Shown here: piece by piece, positions 1 through 8,446 of the stretch
Layout: each line of letters opens with the position of its first letter
How positions within the stretch are numbered: the stretch's first letter is position 1
Assembly (NCBI RefSeq): GCF_003626595.1
Contig: NZ_RBAK01000010.1
Coordinates: 186,001 to 250,000, forward strand
Reading direction: 5' to 3'
Source of the DNA: Micromonospora endolithica
GTDB lineage: Bacteria > Actinomycetota > Actinomycetes > Mycobacteriales > Micromonosporaceae
DNA: 64,000 nucleotides
Translations under genes and position numbers: made by a program
The notes under the pieces: model-generated
The model's input: the letters and a program-made list of their open reading frames with translations, nothing else
Databases searched by the model: none
What the model was told of the DNA's origin: nothing

Positions 1-432
1 CTCAACCTGCTGCCCGCCCGGCTCACCGGTCTGCTCACGATCGCGGTCGCACCGGTCGCCGACGGGGACCGTGAGCGCGCCTGGCAGGTGTGGCGGCGGG
101 ACCGGGACGACCATCCCAGCCCGAACGCCGGCCAGTGCGAGGCGGCGATGGCCGGGGCGCTGGGCGTGCGGCTCGGCGGGCGCAACGTCTACTTCGGTCG
201 GTCCGAGGTGCGCCCGTACCTCGGTGACGGCCCCCGCCCCGAGGCCCGGCACCTCCGTCGGGCGGCCCGGATCTCCGGGGCGGTCGGGCTGGCCGCGCTG
301 GCGGTGGCCGCGACGTATCCACTGACGGTCGGCCGGCTGCTCGACGCCGCCGGCCGCCACGCCCGGGCCGCCGTGGTCCGGCGTATCGCGGGGGCAGCGG
401 GCCCGACGCCCGACCGGGTGGGCGCACGGTGA
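1..432 (+). CDS. cobD: Cobalamin biosynthesis protein CobD/CbiB, C-terminal part
   Basis: The frame is open from base 1, so this is the 3' part (143 codons) of a gene that starts before the window. The start LNLLPARLTG and the segment HPSPNAGQCEAAMAGALGVR match the conserved C-terminal region of CobD/CbiB, the membrane enzyme that joins an aminopropanol group to adenosylcobyric acid to make adenosylcobinamide (phosphate). A hydrophobic stretch near residues 90-105 of the fragment fits a last membrane helix. The stop overlaps the GTG start of cobQ by 4 bp, so the two genes are translationally coupled and act in consecutive steps. Confidence 0.9.
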   Translation, partial: LNLLPARLTGLLTIAVAPVADGDRERAWQVWRRDRDDHPSPNAGQCEAAMAGALGVRLGGRNVYFGRSEVRPYLGDGPRPEARHLRRAARISGAVGLAALAVAATYPLTVGRLLDAAGRHARAAVVRRIAGAAGPTPDRVGAR

Positions 433-1976
433 GCGGCGGGCTACTCGTCGCCGGCACCACCTCCGACGCCGGCAAGAGCGTGCTGACCGCCGGGATCTGC
501 CGGTGGCTGCACCGGCGGGGCGTGAAGGTGGCGCCGTTCAAGGCGCAGAACATGTCCAACAACTCGGCCGTCGTGGTCGGGCCGGACGGGCGCGGCGGGG
601 AGATCGGCCGGGCCCAGGCGATGCAGGCGGCGGCGTGCGGGCTCGCGCCGGACCTGCGGTTCAACCCGGTGCTGCTCAAGCCGGGCAGTGACCTGTCCAG
701 CCAGGTGGTGCTGCTCGGCGAGGCCGTCGACACGATCACCGCGGACAGCTTCCGCACGCTGCGGCCCCGGCTGGCGGAGACCGCGTACGCGGCCCTGGCC
801 GAACTGCGGGCCGCGTACGACGTGGTGGTCTGCGAGGGGGCGGGCAGCCCGGCGGAGATCAACCTGCGGGCCGGCGACTACGTGAACATGGGACTGGCCC
901 GGCACGCCGGCCTGCCCACCATCGTGGTCGGCGACATCGACCGGGGCGGCGTGTTCGCCTCGATGTTCGGCACCCTGGCGCTGCTGGACCCGGCCGACCA
1001 GGCGCTCGTCGCCGGCTTCGTGATCAACAAGTTCCGGGGCGACCTCGGGCTGCTCCAGCCGGGCCTGGACATGCTGGGGCAGATCACCGGCCGCCCCACG
1101 TACGGGGTGCTGCCCTGGTCGCTCGACCTGTGGCTGGACGCGGAGGACTCGCTGGCGTACGGGCGGGTGCTGGGCCGGCCGGCGGCACCACGCGGCACCG
1201 ACTGGCTGGACGTGGCGGTGGTCCGGCTGCCCCGGATCAGCAACGCCACCGACGTGGAGGCGCTCGCCACCGAACCCGGCGTACGGGTCCGGCTCACCGT
1301 CGAGCCGGCCGAACTCGCCGCCGCCGACCTGGTGGTGCTGCCCGGCTCGAAGTCGACGGTGGCGGACCTGGCCTGGCTGCGGGAGAGCGGGCTGGCCGAC
1401 GCCGTGCTGGCGCACGCCGCCGCCGGCAAGCCGCTGCTCGGCATCTGCGGCGGGTTCCAGATGCTGGGACGGGCGATCCACGACCCGGTGGAGAGCCGGC
1501 GGGGGAGCGTGCCGGGGCTGGGCCTGCTGCCCGTCGAGATCACCTTCGATCCGCGCAAGACGGTCCGCCAGTCGGCCGGCACGGCGGCCGGTGACGTGCC
1601 GGTACGCGGCTACGAGATCCGCCACGGGTACGTCTCGTCCGCCGCGGAGGACCTCACCCCGTTGCTGACCCGGGCCGACGGCACCGGCGAGGGCGCGGTG
1701 GTCGGGGCGGTACACGGCACCCACTGGCACGGCGCCTTCGAGTCCGACGAGTTCCGCCGGAGGTTCCTCACCGAGGCGGCCCGGCTGGCCGGGCGTACCG
1801 GGTTCCGGGTGGCCCCGGACACCGAGTTCGCCGCCGCCCGGGAGCGGTCCCTGGACCTGCTCGGCGACCTCGTCGAGGAACACCTGGACACCGACGCGCT
1901 GTGGCGTCTGGTCGAGTCCGGTCCGCCCGCCGGCCTGCCGTTCGTCCCGCCCGGCGCGCCGAGTCCGACCGGCTAG
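429..1976 (+). CDS. cobQ: Cobyric acid synthase CobQ
   Basis: This 515-residue cytoplasmic enzyme amidates adenosylcobyrinate a,c-diamide at four side chains using glutamine and ATP, giving adenosylcobyric acid. The N-terminus has the dethiobiotin-synthetase-like P-loop (GTTSDAGKS, about residues 9-17) and the CobQ motif FKAQNMSNNS. The C-terminal class I glutamine amidotransferase domain has its nucleophile in GICGGFQMLG (Cys about 340) and a histidine in VHGTHWHGAFE (about 427). Length is normal for the family. The GTG start overlaps the cobD stop, which fixes the start. In this gene the amidotransferase cysteine is intact, unlike in the cobB gene at 8447. Confidence 0.97.
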   Translation: MSGGLLVAGTTSDAGKSVLTAGICRWLHRRGVKVAPFKAQNMSNNSAVVVGPDGRGGEIGRAQAMQAAACGLAPDLRFNPVLLKPGSDLSSQVVLLGEAVDTITADSFRTLRPRLAETAYAALAELRAAYDVVVCEGAGSPAEINLRAGDYVNMGLARHAGLPTIVVGDIDRGGVFASMFGTLALLDPADQALVAGFVINKFRGDLGLLQPGLDMLGQITGRPTYGVLPWSLDLWLDAEDSLAYGRVLGRPAAPRGTDWLDVAVVRLPRISNATDVEALATEPGVRVRLTVEPAELAAADLVVLPGSKSTVADLAWLRESGLADAVLAHAAAGKPLLGICGGFQMLGRAIHDPVESRRGSVPGLGLLPVEITFDPRKTVRQSAGTAAGDVPVRGYEIRHGYVSSAAEDLTPLLTRADGTGEGAVVGAVHGTHWHGAFESDEFRRRFLTEAARLAGRTGFRVAPDTEFAAARERSLDLLGDLVEEHLDTDALWRLVESGPPAGLPFVPPGAPSPTG

Positions 1977-2087
1977 GCCCGGTCCATCCGGCCGGCCGGA
2001 GAAACGGGCCGGCCCCACGGCCAGGGAGAAGCCCGGCCGGGACAAACGGGTCGGTGCGGGGCGCCGGGGCTGTGCGACCATTCGCCG

Positions 2088-2687
2088 GTGATCAATCCCG
2101 CTGCCCGACGTCGGGCCGCCGTGCTTCTGCTCTCCTTCACCCTGGTCGGCTGCGCCGACCGGGCCGCGCCCGCGCAGCCGGACCCCCCGTCGGTCGCCTA
2201 CCGCCAGGTGGACGATCTCTGCGCGAAGCTTGACCACGGTTGGTTGACCGAGCGCGTCGGGCAGCCGGTCCGGATCAGGTACTTCCCGGAGTACCAGCGG
2301 AACGGCACGAACCGGAAGTGCGTCGTCGCCGCGGGCGTGCCGGACAACATCCGGCTCTACTCGGTGGACGTCCACACGTCGGTGGACCGGCCCACCGACC
2401 AGCCGTCGGAGCCCGCTCCCACCGGGAGCGCGGCGCGCCGCTGGCGCGACGTGCCGGAGTTGGGAGAGGGTGCGAGCATCCTGCTCGGCTCCCCGTTTCG
2501 CCGGGACGGCGCACCGGACGAGGGATTACCGGCCGAGTCCCGACTCGACACGCTCACGGTCGACCGGGGCACCGCCACCGTCGGCCTCATGCTCAAGTCC
2601 TTCGACGAGTCGGTGCCGGACGACGAGGCGGTCCGGTCGGTCCTGGTGGCGTACGCGACCGAGGTCCTGCAGCTGATGCAGGGCTGA
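2088..2687 (+). CDS. Predicted lipoprotein, possibly DUF3558-like
   Basis: This 199-residue protein starts at GTG and has a short basic N-terminus, a hydrophobic segment and the lipobox LVGC (Cys 22), so it should be exported and lipid-anchored outside the membrane. The mature part has two further cysteines (in DDLCAKL and RKCVV), as in actinobacterial DUF3558-type lipoproteins; the family assignment is tentative. A GACCAT hexamer 6 nt before the GTG and the lack of a clear ribosome site may mean a short leader. It stands alone between cobQ and the converging rhodanese gene, and its substrate is unknown. Confidence 0.75.
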   Translation: MINPAARRRAAVLLLSFTLVGCADRAAPAQPDPPSVAYRQVDDLCAKLDHGWLTERVGQPVRIRYFPEYQRNGTNRKCVVAAGVPDNIRLYSVDVHTSVDRPTDQPSEPAPTGSAARRWRDVPELGEGASILLGSPFRRDGAPDEGLPAESRLDTLTVDRGTATVGLMLKSFDESVPDDEAVRSVLVAYATEVLQLMQG

Positions 2688-2695
2688 CCCGGGCC

Positions 2696-3097
2696 TCAGG
2701 GGCGGACGTCGGCGGGGCGGTCGGACATCGGTAGGCCGGCCGCCCGCCACGCCTCCACGCCGCCGATGACGTCGGTGGCCCGGTGCAGGCCCAGCGCGCG
2801 GAGACTGGCCACCGCCAGGCTGGAGCTGTAGCCCTGGCGGCACACCACGACGACCTCCATGTCGTACCCGGTCGCCTCCGGGATCCGCCACGCGCTCGCC
2901 GGGTCCAGCCGCCACTCCAGGACCGTCCGGTCCACGACGATCGCGCCGGGCAGGTCGCCCTGCTCGCGACGCTGCGCGTCGGTGCGGGTGTCGATCAGCA
3001 ACGCACCGGCACGGACCGCCTCGACGGTCTGCTCCGGAGTCAGCCGGCGAACCCCGGCTCGGGCCTGCTCCAACAGGGCGTCGACGCCCGGACTCAT
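2696..3097 (-). CDS. Rhodanese-like domain protein
   Basis: This is a single-domain rhodanese of 133 residues. The active-site loop is CRQGYSSS (Cys about 85), with the family features LIDTRTDAQR near residue 35 and a closing GGVEAWRAAGLP. Such proteins move sulfane sulfur through a persulfide on the loop cysteine; the acceptor here is unknown. I chose the ATG at 3097, giving MSPGVDALLEQ, because residues further upstream in this frame look like noncoding translation. The stop lies only 8 bp from that of the converging lipoprotein gene. Confidence 0.85.
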   Translation of the reverse strand: MSPGVDALLEQARAGVRRLTPEQTVEAVRAGALLIDTRTDAQRREQGDLPGAIVVDRTVLEWRLDPASAWRIPEATGYDMEVVVVCRQGYSSSLAVASLRALGLHRATDVIGGVEAWRAAGLPMSDRPADVRP

Positions 3098-3211
3098 CAC
3101 GCTGTGGGACACGCTTGAGATCCTGCCCGGCCCGGCACTCGCCGCGCGACGGGAACGCCCGCTCCCGCCCGAACGGGCGACGCCGCGCCGTCGAGGGACG
3201 GGCCCGCCGGT

Positions 3212-3217
3212 TACCGT
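3212..3217 (+). promoter_or_regulatory. Putative -10 box (TACCGT) of a leaderless gene
   Basis: TACCGT sits exactly 7 nt before the GTG at 3225. This is the spacing expected when the first transcribed base is at or next to the start codon. No Shine-Dalgarno sequence is present. A convincing -35 box is not visible. Confidence 0.45.
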
Positions 3218-3224
3218 CGGCGGC

Positions 3225-3902
3225 GTGACGGTCGCGGTCCTCCAGGCGTACGCCCAGCTCGCGCGCCGGGTGTGCGCCCGGCCCGCGCGGTTGGGGCGGA
3301 CCCGGCTGGTGGCGGTGGACGGGCCGAGCGGCGCGGGCAAGAGCGTGTTCGCGGCGCGGCTCGCGGACGCCGTCGCGGCGCTGCCCAACGGTGCGCCACC
3401 GGCGGTGGTGCACACCGACGACCTGCTCGACGGGTGGGACGACCAGCTCACCTTCTGGGCGCGACTGGAGGAGCAGGTGCTCGGACCGCTGCGGGCCGGG
3501 CGGCCGGGGTCCTACCACCGGTACAGCTGGGTGCGGCACCACTTCCTGCCCCGACCGGTCCCGGTGCCGGTGACGCCGGTGCTGATCGTGGAGGGGGTGA
3601 GCGCGGCACGGGCGGCGGCGGGCCCGGACCTGAGCCTGGCGGTCTTCGTCACCGCGCCGGCCGCGCTGCGACTCGACCGGGCGGTCCGGCGGGACGGCCC
3701 CGGGATCCTGCCGGACCTGCGGCGCTGGCACGACGGCGAGCGGGCCCACTTCGCGGCGGACGGCACCGAGGCGCGGGCGGACCTGGTGGTGGACGGGGCG
3801 CCGACGCTGCCGCACGACGCCGCCCGCTACCACGTGTGCCTGCGGGGGACAGCACAGCGAGCGGACGGTGCCGGTAAGGCCGTCATACGATGCCGGTCAT
3901 GA
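3225..3902 (+). CDS. Uridine kinase-like P-loop NTPase
   Basis: This 225-residue protein has a Walker A motif GPSGAGKS at residues 33-40, then HTDDLLDGWDD (a switch like that of uridine kinases and phosphoribulokinases) and YHRYSWVRHHF. The fold suggests ATP-dependent phosphorylation of a small molecule, probably nucleoside-like, in the cytoplasm; the substrate cannot be read from the sequence. The GTG start was chosen because it begins just before the conserved region and lies 7 nt after a TACCGT hexamer. The stop overlaps the ATG at 3899 of the peptidase gene by 4 bp. Confidence 0.8.
   Translation: MTVAVLQAYAQLARRVCARPARLGRTRLVAVDGPSGAGKSVFAARLADAVAALPNGAPPAVVHTDDLLDGWDDQLTFWARLEEQVLGPLRAGRPGSYHRYSWVRHHFLPRPVPVPVTPVLIVEGVSAARAAAGPDLSLAVFVTAPAALRLDRAVRRDGPGILPDLRRWHDGERAHFAADGTEARADLVVDGAPTLPHDAARYHVCLRGTAQRADGAGKAVIRCRS
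3886..3891 (+). promoter_or_regulatory. Putative -10 box (TACGAT) of a leaderless gene
   Basis: TACGAT ends 7 nt before the ATG at 3899. It lies inside the 3' end of the kinase gene and overlaps the alternative ATG at 3890, which argues for 3899 as the true start of the peptidase. Confidence 0.4.
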
Positions 3903-5266
3903 CCACACCGATCATGTCCGAGTCCGACCTGCGGGCCGCCGTCGAGCGGGAGATGCCCGGCGTCCGTGCCGACCTGGAACGCCTCGTCCGCATCCCCGGC
4001 ATCGCGTTCGACGGCTTCGACCACTCGCACGTGGAGCGCTCCGCCGAGGCGGTCGCCGAGTTGCTGCGCGGCTGCGGCCTCGACGTCGAGATCGTGCGCT
4101 CCGGCGGCCAGCCGGCGGTGATCGGGAAGAAGGCCGCGCCGGCGGGCGCGCCGACCGTGCTGCTCTACGCCCACCACGACGTCCAGCCGGTCGGCGACCG
4201 GGCGCTGTGGGAGTCGGACCCGTTCGAACCGGTCGAGCGGGACGGCCGGCTCTACGCCCGGGGTGCCGCCGACGACAAGGCCGGCATCATGGCGCACGTG
4301 GCCGCGCTGCGGGCGTTCGGTGACGCGCTCCCGGTCGGCGTGGTGCTGTTCATCGAGGGGGAGGAGGAGTTCGGCTCCGACTCCCTGGAGCGGCTTCTCG
4401 ACGAGCACCGGGACGAGATCGCCTCGGACGTCATCGTGATCGCCGACTCCGGCAACTGGGACATCGGCGTACCGGCGCTGACCACCTCGCTGCGCGGCAT
4501 CGTCAACTGCTTCGTCGAGATCCGTACCCTCGACCACGCCGTGCACAGCGGCATGTTCGGCGGCGCGGTGCCGGACGCGCTCACCGCCCTGGTGCGGCTG
4601 CTCGCCACCCTGCACGACGACGCGGGTGACGTGGCGGTGGACGGCCTGGTCGCCAAGGAGGGCGCGAGCGTCGACTACCCGGAGGACCGGATCCGGGTCG
4701 AGGCCGGGCTGGCCGAGGGCGTGGGTTTCATCGGCACCGGCCGGATCACCGACCGGATCTGGACGAAGCCGGCGGTCGCCGTTCTCGGCATCGACGCCCC
4801 GGCCACCGGCGAGGCGCCGAACGCCCTGGTCCCGACCGCGAAGGCGAAGCTGAGCGTACGGCTCGCGCCGGGCGACGACCCCAAGCGGGCGTACGCGGCG
4901 GTGCGGGACCACCTGGCGAAGCACGCGCCGTGGGGCGCGCAGGTGACGGTGACCCTGGAGCACGACGGCGACCCGTGCGTCATCGACGCGTCCGGCCCGA
5001 TGTTCGACGCCGCCCGCTCGGCCTTCCGCGCGGCCTGGGACGGCACCGAGCCGGTGGACGTCGGCATCGGCGGCTCGATCCCGTTCATCGCCACCTTCCA
5101 GGAGATGTTCCCGCAGGCCGCGATCCTGGTGACCGGGGTGGAGGACCCGCACGCGCGGGCGCACGGCCCGAACGAGAGCCTGCACCTGGGCGAGTTCGCC
5201 CGGGTGTGCCTCGCCGAGGCGTTGTTGCTGGCCAACGTGGCCCGGACGGGTACGAACCGGCGGTAG
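3899..5266 (+). CDS. M20 family metallopeptidase (dipeptidase-like)
   Basis: This 455-residue cytoplasmic hydrolase belongs to the M20/ArgE/DapE family. Zinc-binding and catalytic motifs are in order: AHHDVQP (His about 92), GAADDKAG (Asp about 121) and EGEEEFGS (Glu pair about 152), followed by the dimerisation insert and a late HGPNES histidine. The family cleaves dipeptides or deacylates amino acids with two zinc ions; the exact substrate is uncertain. I prefer the ATG at 3899 (MTTPIMSES) over 3890 because the upstream TACGAT box suits a leaderless start at 3899. It overlaps the kinase stop by 4 bp. Confidence 0.9.
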   Translation: MTTPIMSESDLRAAVEREMPGVRADLERLVRIPGIAFDGFDHSHVERSAEAVAELLRGCGLDVEIVRSGGQPAVIGKKAAPAGAPTVLLYAHHDVQPVGDRALWESDPFEPVERDGRLYARGAADDKAGIMAHVAALRAFGDALPVGVVLFIEGEEEFGSDSLERLLDEHRDEIASDVIVIADSGNWDIGVPALTTSLRGIVNCFVEIRTLDHAVHSGMFGGAVPDALTALVRLLATLHDDAGDVAVDGLVAKEGASVDYPEDRIRVEAGLAEGVGFIGTGRITDRIWTKPAVAVLGIDAPATGEAPNALVPTAKAKLSVRLAPGDDPKRAYAAVRDHLAKHAPWGAQVTVTLEHDGDPCVIDASGPMFDAARSAFRAAWDGTEPVDVGIGGSIPFIATFQEMFPQAAILVTGVEDPHARAHGPNESLHLGEFARVCLAEALLLANVARTGTNRR

Positions 5267-5330
5267 GTGTCGGAACCATAACTTCCCGGTTCATCTGGGA
5301 GTTTGCGGTGTGTCGGGCGAGGGGCTGTTA

Positions 5331-5336
5331 TAGCCT
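5331..5336 (+). promoter_or_regulatory. Putative -10 box (TAGCCT) of a leaderless gene
   Basis: TAGCCT, within an AT-richer patch at 5326-5343, ends 7 nt before the ATG at 5344. There is no ribosome site upstream of that ATG. TTGCGG at 5303-5308 is too far away to be a good -35 partner. Confidence 0.45.
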
Positions 5337-5343
5337 TTCGAAC

Positions 5344-5550
5344 ATGAGTACGAACGAGGTCATCGCCCGGCTGGAAGCCGCCGTCAGCGCTCTGGGAGAC
5401 GTCGACGTCTCCGCGTGGCCCGAGGACACGCTGAAGGAACAGCTCGGTGAGCTGTCCGCGGCCCTGGTCGCGCTGGACACTCTGCTGTCCCGGGTCGCCG
5501 ACGAGGTCCGCGCCCGGGGCCTGCGCATCGAGGAACCCGTACCGGTCTGA
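5344..5550 (+). CDS. Small protein resembling the N-terminal part of DUF222/13E12 proteins
   Basis: This 68-residue protein is mostly predicted helix: MSTNEVIARLEAAVSALG, then a leucine/alanine-rich helical region and RVADEVRARGLRIEEP. The pattern recalls the N-terminal helices of DUF222 (13E12 repeat) proteins, which usually continue into a large domain and an HNH nuclease. Neither follows here: the gene ends at 5550, directly before a strong hairpin. It may be a decayed remnant or a genuine small protein; the tidy promoter and terminator favour an expressed gene. The function is unknown. Confidence 0.65.
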   Translation: MSTNEVIARLEAAVSALGDVDVSAWPEDTLKEQLGELSAALVALDTLLSRVADEVRARGLRIEEPVPV

Positions 5551-5576
5551 CCGGCCCCGGCCCACGCCGGGGCCGG
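5551..5576 (+). terminator. Rho-independent-type hairpin after the small DUF222-like gene
   Basis: A perfect 11-bp stem (CCGGCCCCGGC at 5551-5561 with its complement at 5566-5576) and a CCAC loop start immediately after the stop codon. No long T-run follows, as is common in high-GC actinobacteria. Confidence 0.75.
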
Positions 5577-5827
5577 TCGTCGTTTGCCGGTGCCACCGCC
5601 GGCCCAGGTGCGCGGCGCGACCGCACGCCCGGTTGTGTGCGTGGCAGTGCAGGCACAGGACGTGATCGGTGCCCGTGCGGGCCGGTCGGACGAGCGCGGA
5701 GCGGCCGGGCCCGCACCGCGCCGGTGACCGGCCGACCGGGCGGACGAGCCGGTCCGCCGCGCGGCGAGGGGCGACCCGGGCACGGCAATGCCCGGGTGGT
5801 GTCGGGGGTGGCTGGCAGGATGGGCCC

Positions 5828-7411
5828 GTGCGGTTCCTGGACCTGTCAGCCACCTCCGCCGCCGTCGGCGCCACCAGCGGCCGGCGCGCCAAGGTGGAGC
5901 TGCTCGCCGACGCCCTGCGCCGGCTGGCGCCGGACGAGGTCGCGCCCGGCTCGGGCTACCTCGCCGGTGAGCTGCGCCAGCGGCAGACTGGGGTGGGCTG
6001 GGCGAGCCTGCGCGACCTGCCCCCGCCGGCCGACACGCCCACGCTGACCGTGGCCGCGGTGGACGCGGCGATCGAGGAGATCGCCGGTGTGCGGGGTGCC
6101 GGCTCGCAGGCCCGACGGCGGGCGCTGCTGCACGCGCTCTACGGCGCGGCGACCGCCGAGGAGCAGCGGCTGCTGACCGCGCTGTTCAGCGGGGAGCTGC
6201 GGCAGGGGGCCCAGGCGGGGCTGCTCGCCGACGCCGTGGCGCGGGCCGCCGAGGTGCCGGCTGCCGTCGTACGCCGGGCGCTCCTGCTCGCCGGCGACCT
6301 GCGGGCGGTCGCGGTGGCCGCGCTCGACGGCGGCGCGGCGGCGCTGGCCGCGTTCGGCCTCCAGGTGGGTCGGCCGTTGGCGCCGATGCTGGCGCAGAGC
6401 GCGCCCTCGGTGGACGAGGCGCTGGCCGCCACCGGCACGCCGGCCGTGGTCGACGTGAAACTCGACGGCATCCGGATCCAGGTGCACCGCTCCGGCGCGG
6501 ACATCGCCGTGTTCACCCGCAGCCTGGACGACATCACCGCCCGGGTGCCCGAGGTGGTGGCCGCGGTGCGGGCCCTGCCGGCCCGTGAACTTGTGCTCGA
6601 CGGGGAGGCGATCGGGCTGGACGCGACCGGTCGGCCGCTGCCCTTCCAGCAGACGTCCAGCCGGGCCGCCCGGCGCACCACGCCCAGCACCACCGGCGGC
6701 GCCACGGTCGCCCCGGCGGTGCGGGCCGCCGCCGAGACGACCGGCGCGACGGTGCTCACGCCGTACTTCTTCGACCTGCTGCACCTCGACGGCGACGACC
6801 TGATCGACCGGCCCGGCCGCGAGCGGTGGGCGGCGCTGGGCGGCGCGGTCGACGCGTCGATGCTGGTCGGCCGGATCGAGGTGGACGACCCGGAGCGGGC
6901 CGGCGCGGCCTTCGCGGCGGCGATCGACGCCGGGCAGGAGGGTGTGGTGGTGAAGGCACCCGACGCGCCCTACGACGCGGGCCGGCGCGGTGCCGCGTGG
7001 GTGAAGGTCAAGCCCCGGCACACCCTCGACCTGGTGGTGCTCGCCGTGGAGTGGGGCAGCGGGCGCCGGCAGGGCTGGCTCTCCAACCTGCACCTGGGGG
7101 CCCGCGACCCGCGCACCGGTGACTTCGTCATGCTCGGCAAGACGTTCAAGGGGCTCACCGACGAGCTGCTGCGCTGGCAGACCGAGCGGTTCCTCGGCCT
7201 CGCCGTCGAGCGCGGCGACTGGGTGGTCCGGGTCCGCCCGGAGCAGGTGGTCGAGATCGCCTTCGACGGGGTGCAGACCAGCTCCCGTTACCCGGGCGGG
7301 ATGGCGCTGCGCTTCGCCCGGGTGGTGCGCTACCGCGACGACAAGTCCGCCGCCGAGGCCGACACGATCGACGCCGTCCGCGCCATCCACGCCGGCCGGC
7401 CCACCGGCTGA
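5828..7411 (+). CDS. ligB: ATP-dependent DNA ligase (LigB type)
   Basis: This 527-residue protein matches mycobacterial LigB along its length: an N-terminal domain with SGELRQGAQAG, the adenylation motif KLDGIRIQVH (Lys about 211), LDGEAIGLD, FFDLLHLDG, EGVVVKAP and WVKVKP, then the OB domain ending in SSRYPGGMALRFARVVRYR. It seals nicks using ATP and is an accessory ligase beside the NAD-dependent LigA expected elsewhere. I chose the GTG at 5828 (MRFLDLSATSAAVG) because it aligns with the family N-terminus; a CAGGAT hexamer lies 6 nt upstream. It converges on the SURF1 gene 13 bp away. Confidence 0.93.
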   Translation: MRFLDLSATSAAVGATSGRRAKVELLADALRRLAPDEVAPGSGYLAGELRQRQTGVGWASLRDLPPPADTPTLTVAAVDAAIEEIAGVRGAGSQARRRALLHALYGAATAEEQRLLTALFSGELRQGAQAGLLADAVARAAEVPAAVVRRALLLAGDLRAVAVAALDGGAAALAAFGLQVGRPLAPMLAQSAPSVDEALAATGTPAVVDVKLDGIRIQVHRSGADIAVFTRSLDDITARVPEVVAAVRALPARELVLDGEAIGLDATGRPLPFQQTSSRAARRTTPSTTGGATVAPAVRAAAETTGATVLTPYFFDLLHLDGDDLIDRPGRERWAALGGAVDASMLVGRIEVDDPERAGAAFAAAIDAGQEGVVVKAPDAPYDAGRRGAAWVKVKPRHTLDLVVLAVEWGSGRRQGWLSNLHLGARDPRTGDFVMLGKTFKGLTDELLRWQTERFLGLAVERGDWVVRVRPEQVVEIAFDGVQTSSRYPGGMALRFARVVRYRDDKSAAEADTIDAVRAIHAGRPTG

Positions 7412-7424
7412 GTGACCGCGCCGG

Positions 7425-8246
7425 TCAGGCCGGGCCGGGGGTGGCCGGCTCGGCTGCCCGGTCGGCGGATGCTTCCCCGAGCGCGCCGGAGCGGCGGCGG
7501 GCCTCCCGGCGGGCGGCCCAGCCGTAGCCGAACAGCGACATCACCGCGAAGATCCACCACTGCACGACGTAGCCGAGGTTCTGCCAGTTGTTGGCGTGCC
7601 CGACCGGCACGGCGACGAACGCCGGGTCCGCCGTCGGGGTCTGCTCGTCCAGGAGCAGGTAACCGCCGTGCACCGGGTAGGGCAGCTCCCGCGCCAGCCG
7701 GGGCAGGTCGATGCGGCGGCTCTCCAGCCGGCCGTCGCGCCGGGTCACCGCGCCCGCGCCCTCCTCGCCGGTGCGCACCCGACCGGCCACCGTCACCTCG
7801 CCGGAGGGGGTGGCCGGCACCGCCGGCTGGGCGGTGGCGTCGCCGCCCGGCGCCGGCGGGATCCAGCCCCGGTTCACCAGGACGGCCGTGCCGTCGGCGA
7901 GCACCAGCGGGGTGAGCACCTCGAAGCCGACCCGGCGTTCCACCGAACGGCCCCGGACCAGGATCACGTTGGAGGCGTCGTAGCGGCCGGTGGCGGTGGC
8001 CTTGGTCCAGGTCTTCTCCTCGGCCGGCGCCGGCCCGAGGCTGCCCGGTCCGCCGGGTGGCGTTGCCAGCGCGTCGCGCAGCGGCACCGGGGCCATCCGC
8101 TGGCCCGCGTCGATCCGCTCGTTGATCTCCGTACGACCGTGGTAGCGGTCCAGCTGCCAGTTGCCGAGCAGCACCATCACCACCGCGGCGACCAGGGTCA
8201 GCGCGAGAATTCCCAGCCAGCGCGGGGTCAGCAGGAACCGGTACAC
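7425..8246 (-). CDS. SURF1 family cytochrome oxidase assembly protein
   Basis: This 273-residue protein has the SURF1 layout: an N-terminal membrane helix (residues 11-29) ending in LGNWQLDRYHGR, a long outer domain with VRGRSVERRVGFEVLTPL and VLVNRGWIPP, and a second helix near residue 225 (NLGYVVQWWIFAVMSLFGY). SURF1 proteins help insert heme a into the aa3-type cytochrome c oxidase. The start is GTG. The C-terminal tail after the second helix is basic and then proline/alanine-rich. The gene stands alone, divergent from cobB. Confidence 0.9.
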   Translation of the reverse strand: MYRFLLTPRWLGILALTLVAAVVMVLLGNWQLDRYHGRTEINERIDAGQRMAPVPLRDALATPPGGPGSLGPAPAEEKTWTKATATGRYDASNVILVRGRSVERRVGFEVLTPLVLADGTAVLVNRGWIPPAPGGDATAQPAVPATPSGEVTVAGRVRTGEEGAGAVTRRDGRLESRRIDLPRLARELPYPVHGGYLLLDEQTPTADPAFVAVPVGHANNWQNLGYVVQWWIFAVMSLFGYGWAARREARRRSGALGEASADRAAEPATPGPA

Positions 8247-8388
8247 GACGACGAGGTTACCCCGACGACCCGGGCCGCCTTCCGGGACGACCCCGGTCCG
8301 GTACGCCCCGGTCGGACGGGTGTCGTCCCCGCATCGACGATCTTCCTGTCCGGCGCCCTCCGCCGTCGGGCCGGTCCGCTATCGTCAC

Positions 8389-8416
8389 GCGGGCGGACCG
8401 TCCCAGGTCCGCCCGC
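8389..8416 (+). promoter_or_regulatory. Hairpin in the cobB leader
   Basis: A perfect 10-bp stem (GCGGGCGGAC at 8389-8398, complement at 8407-8416) with an 8-nt loop lies 30 bp before the cobB start. TATCGT just upstream (about 8380-8385) could be a -10 box, which would put the hairpin at the 5' end of the transcript. I see no B12-box or other cobalamin-riboswitch signature. Confidence 0.4.
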
Positions 8417-8446
8417 CTAGCTACCACCGCCTGCGAGGAGTCGAGG

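Noticed and set aside
441..2375. 644-codon minus-strand frame opposite cobQ
   Set aside because: It is antisense to an intact cobQ; no motif or ribosome site supports it.
5590..5700. Cys/His-rich minus-strand stretch (CLHCHAHNRAC) between the DUF222-like gene and ligB
   Set aside because: It resembles a small zinc-binding motif, but no start with a ribosome site is evident and the surrounding frame is low complexity. It could be a very small protein or a decayed HNH end; the evidence is too weak to annotate.
8247..8446. Possible cobalamin riboswitch before cobB
   Set aside because: No B12-box-like sequence or multi-stem layout is visible; only a single hairpin is present.
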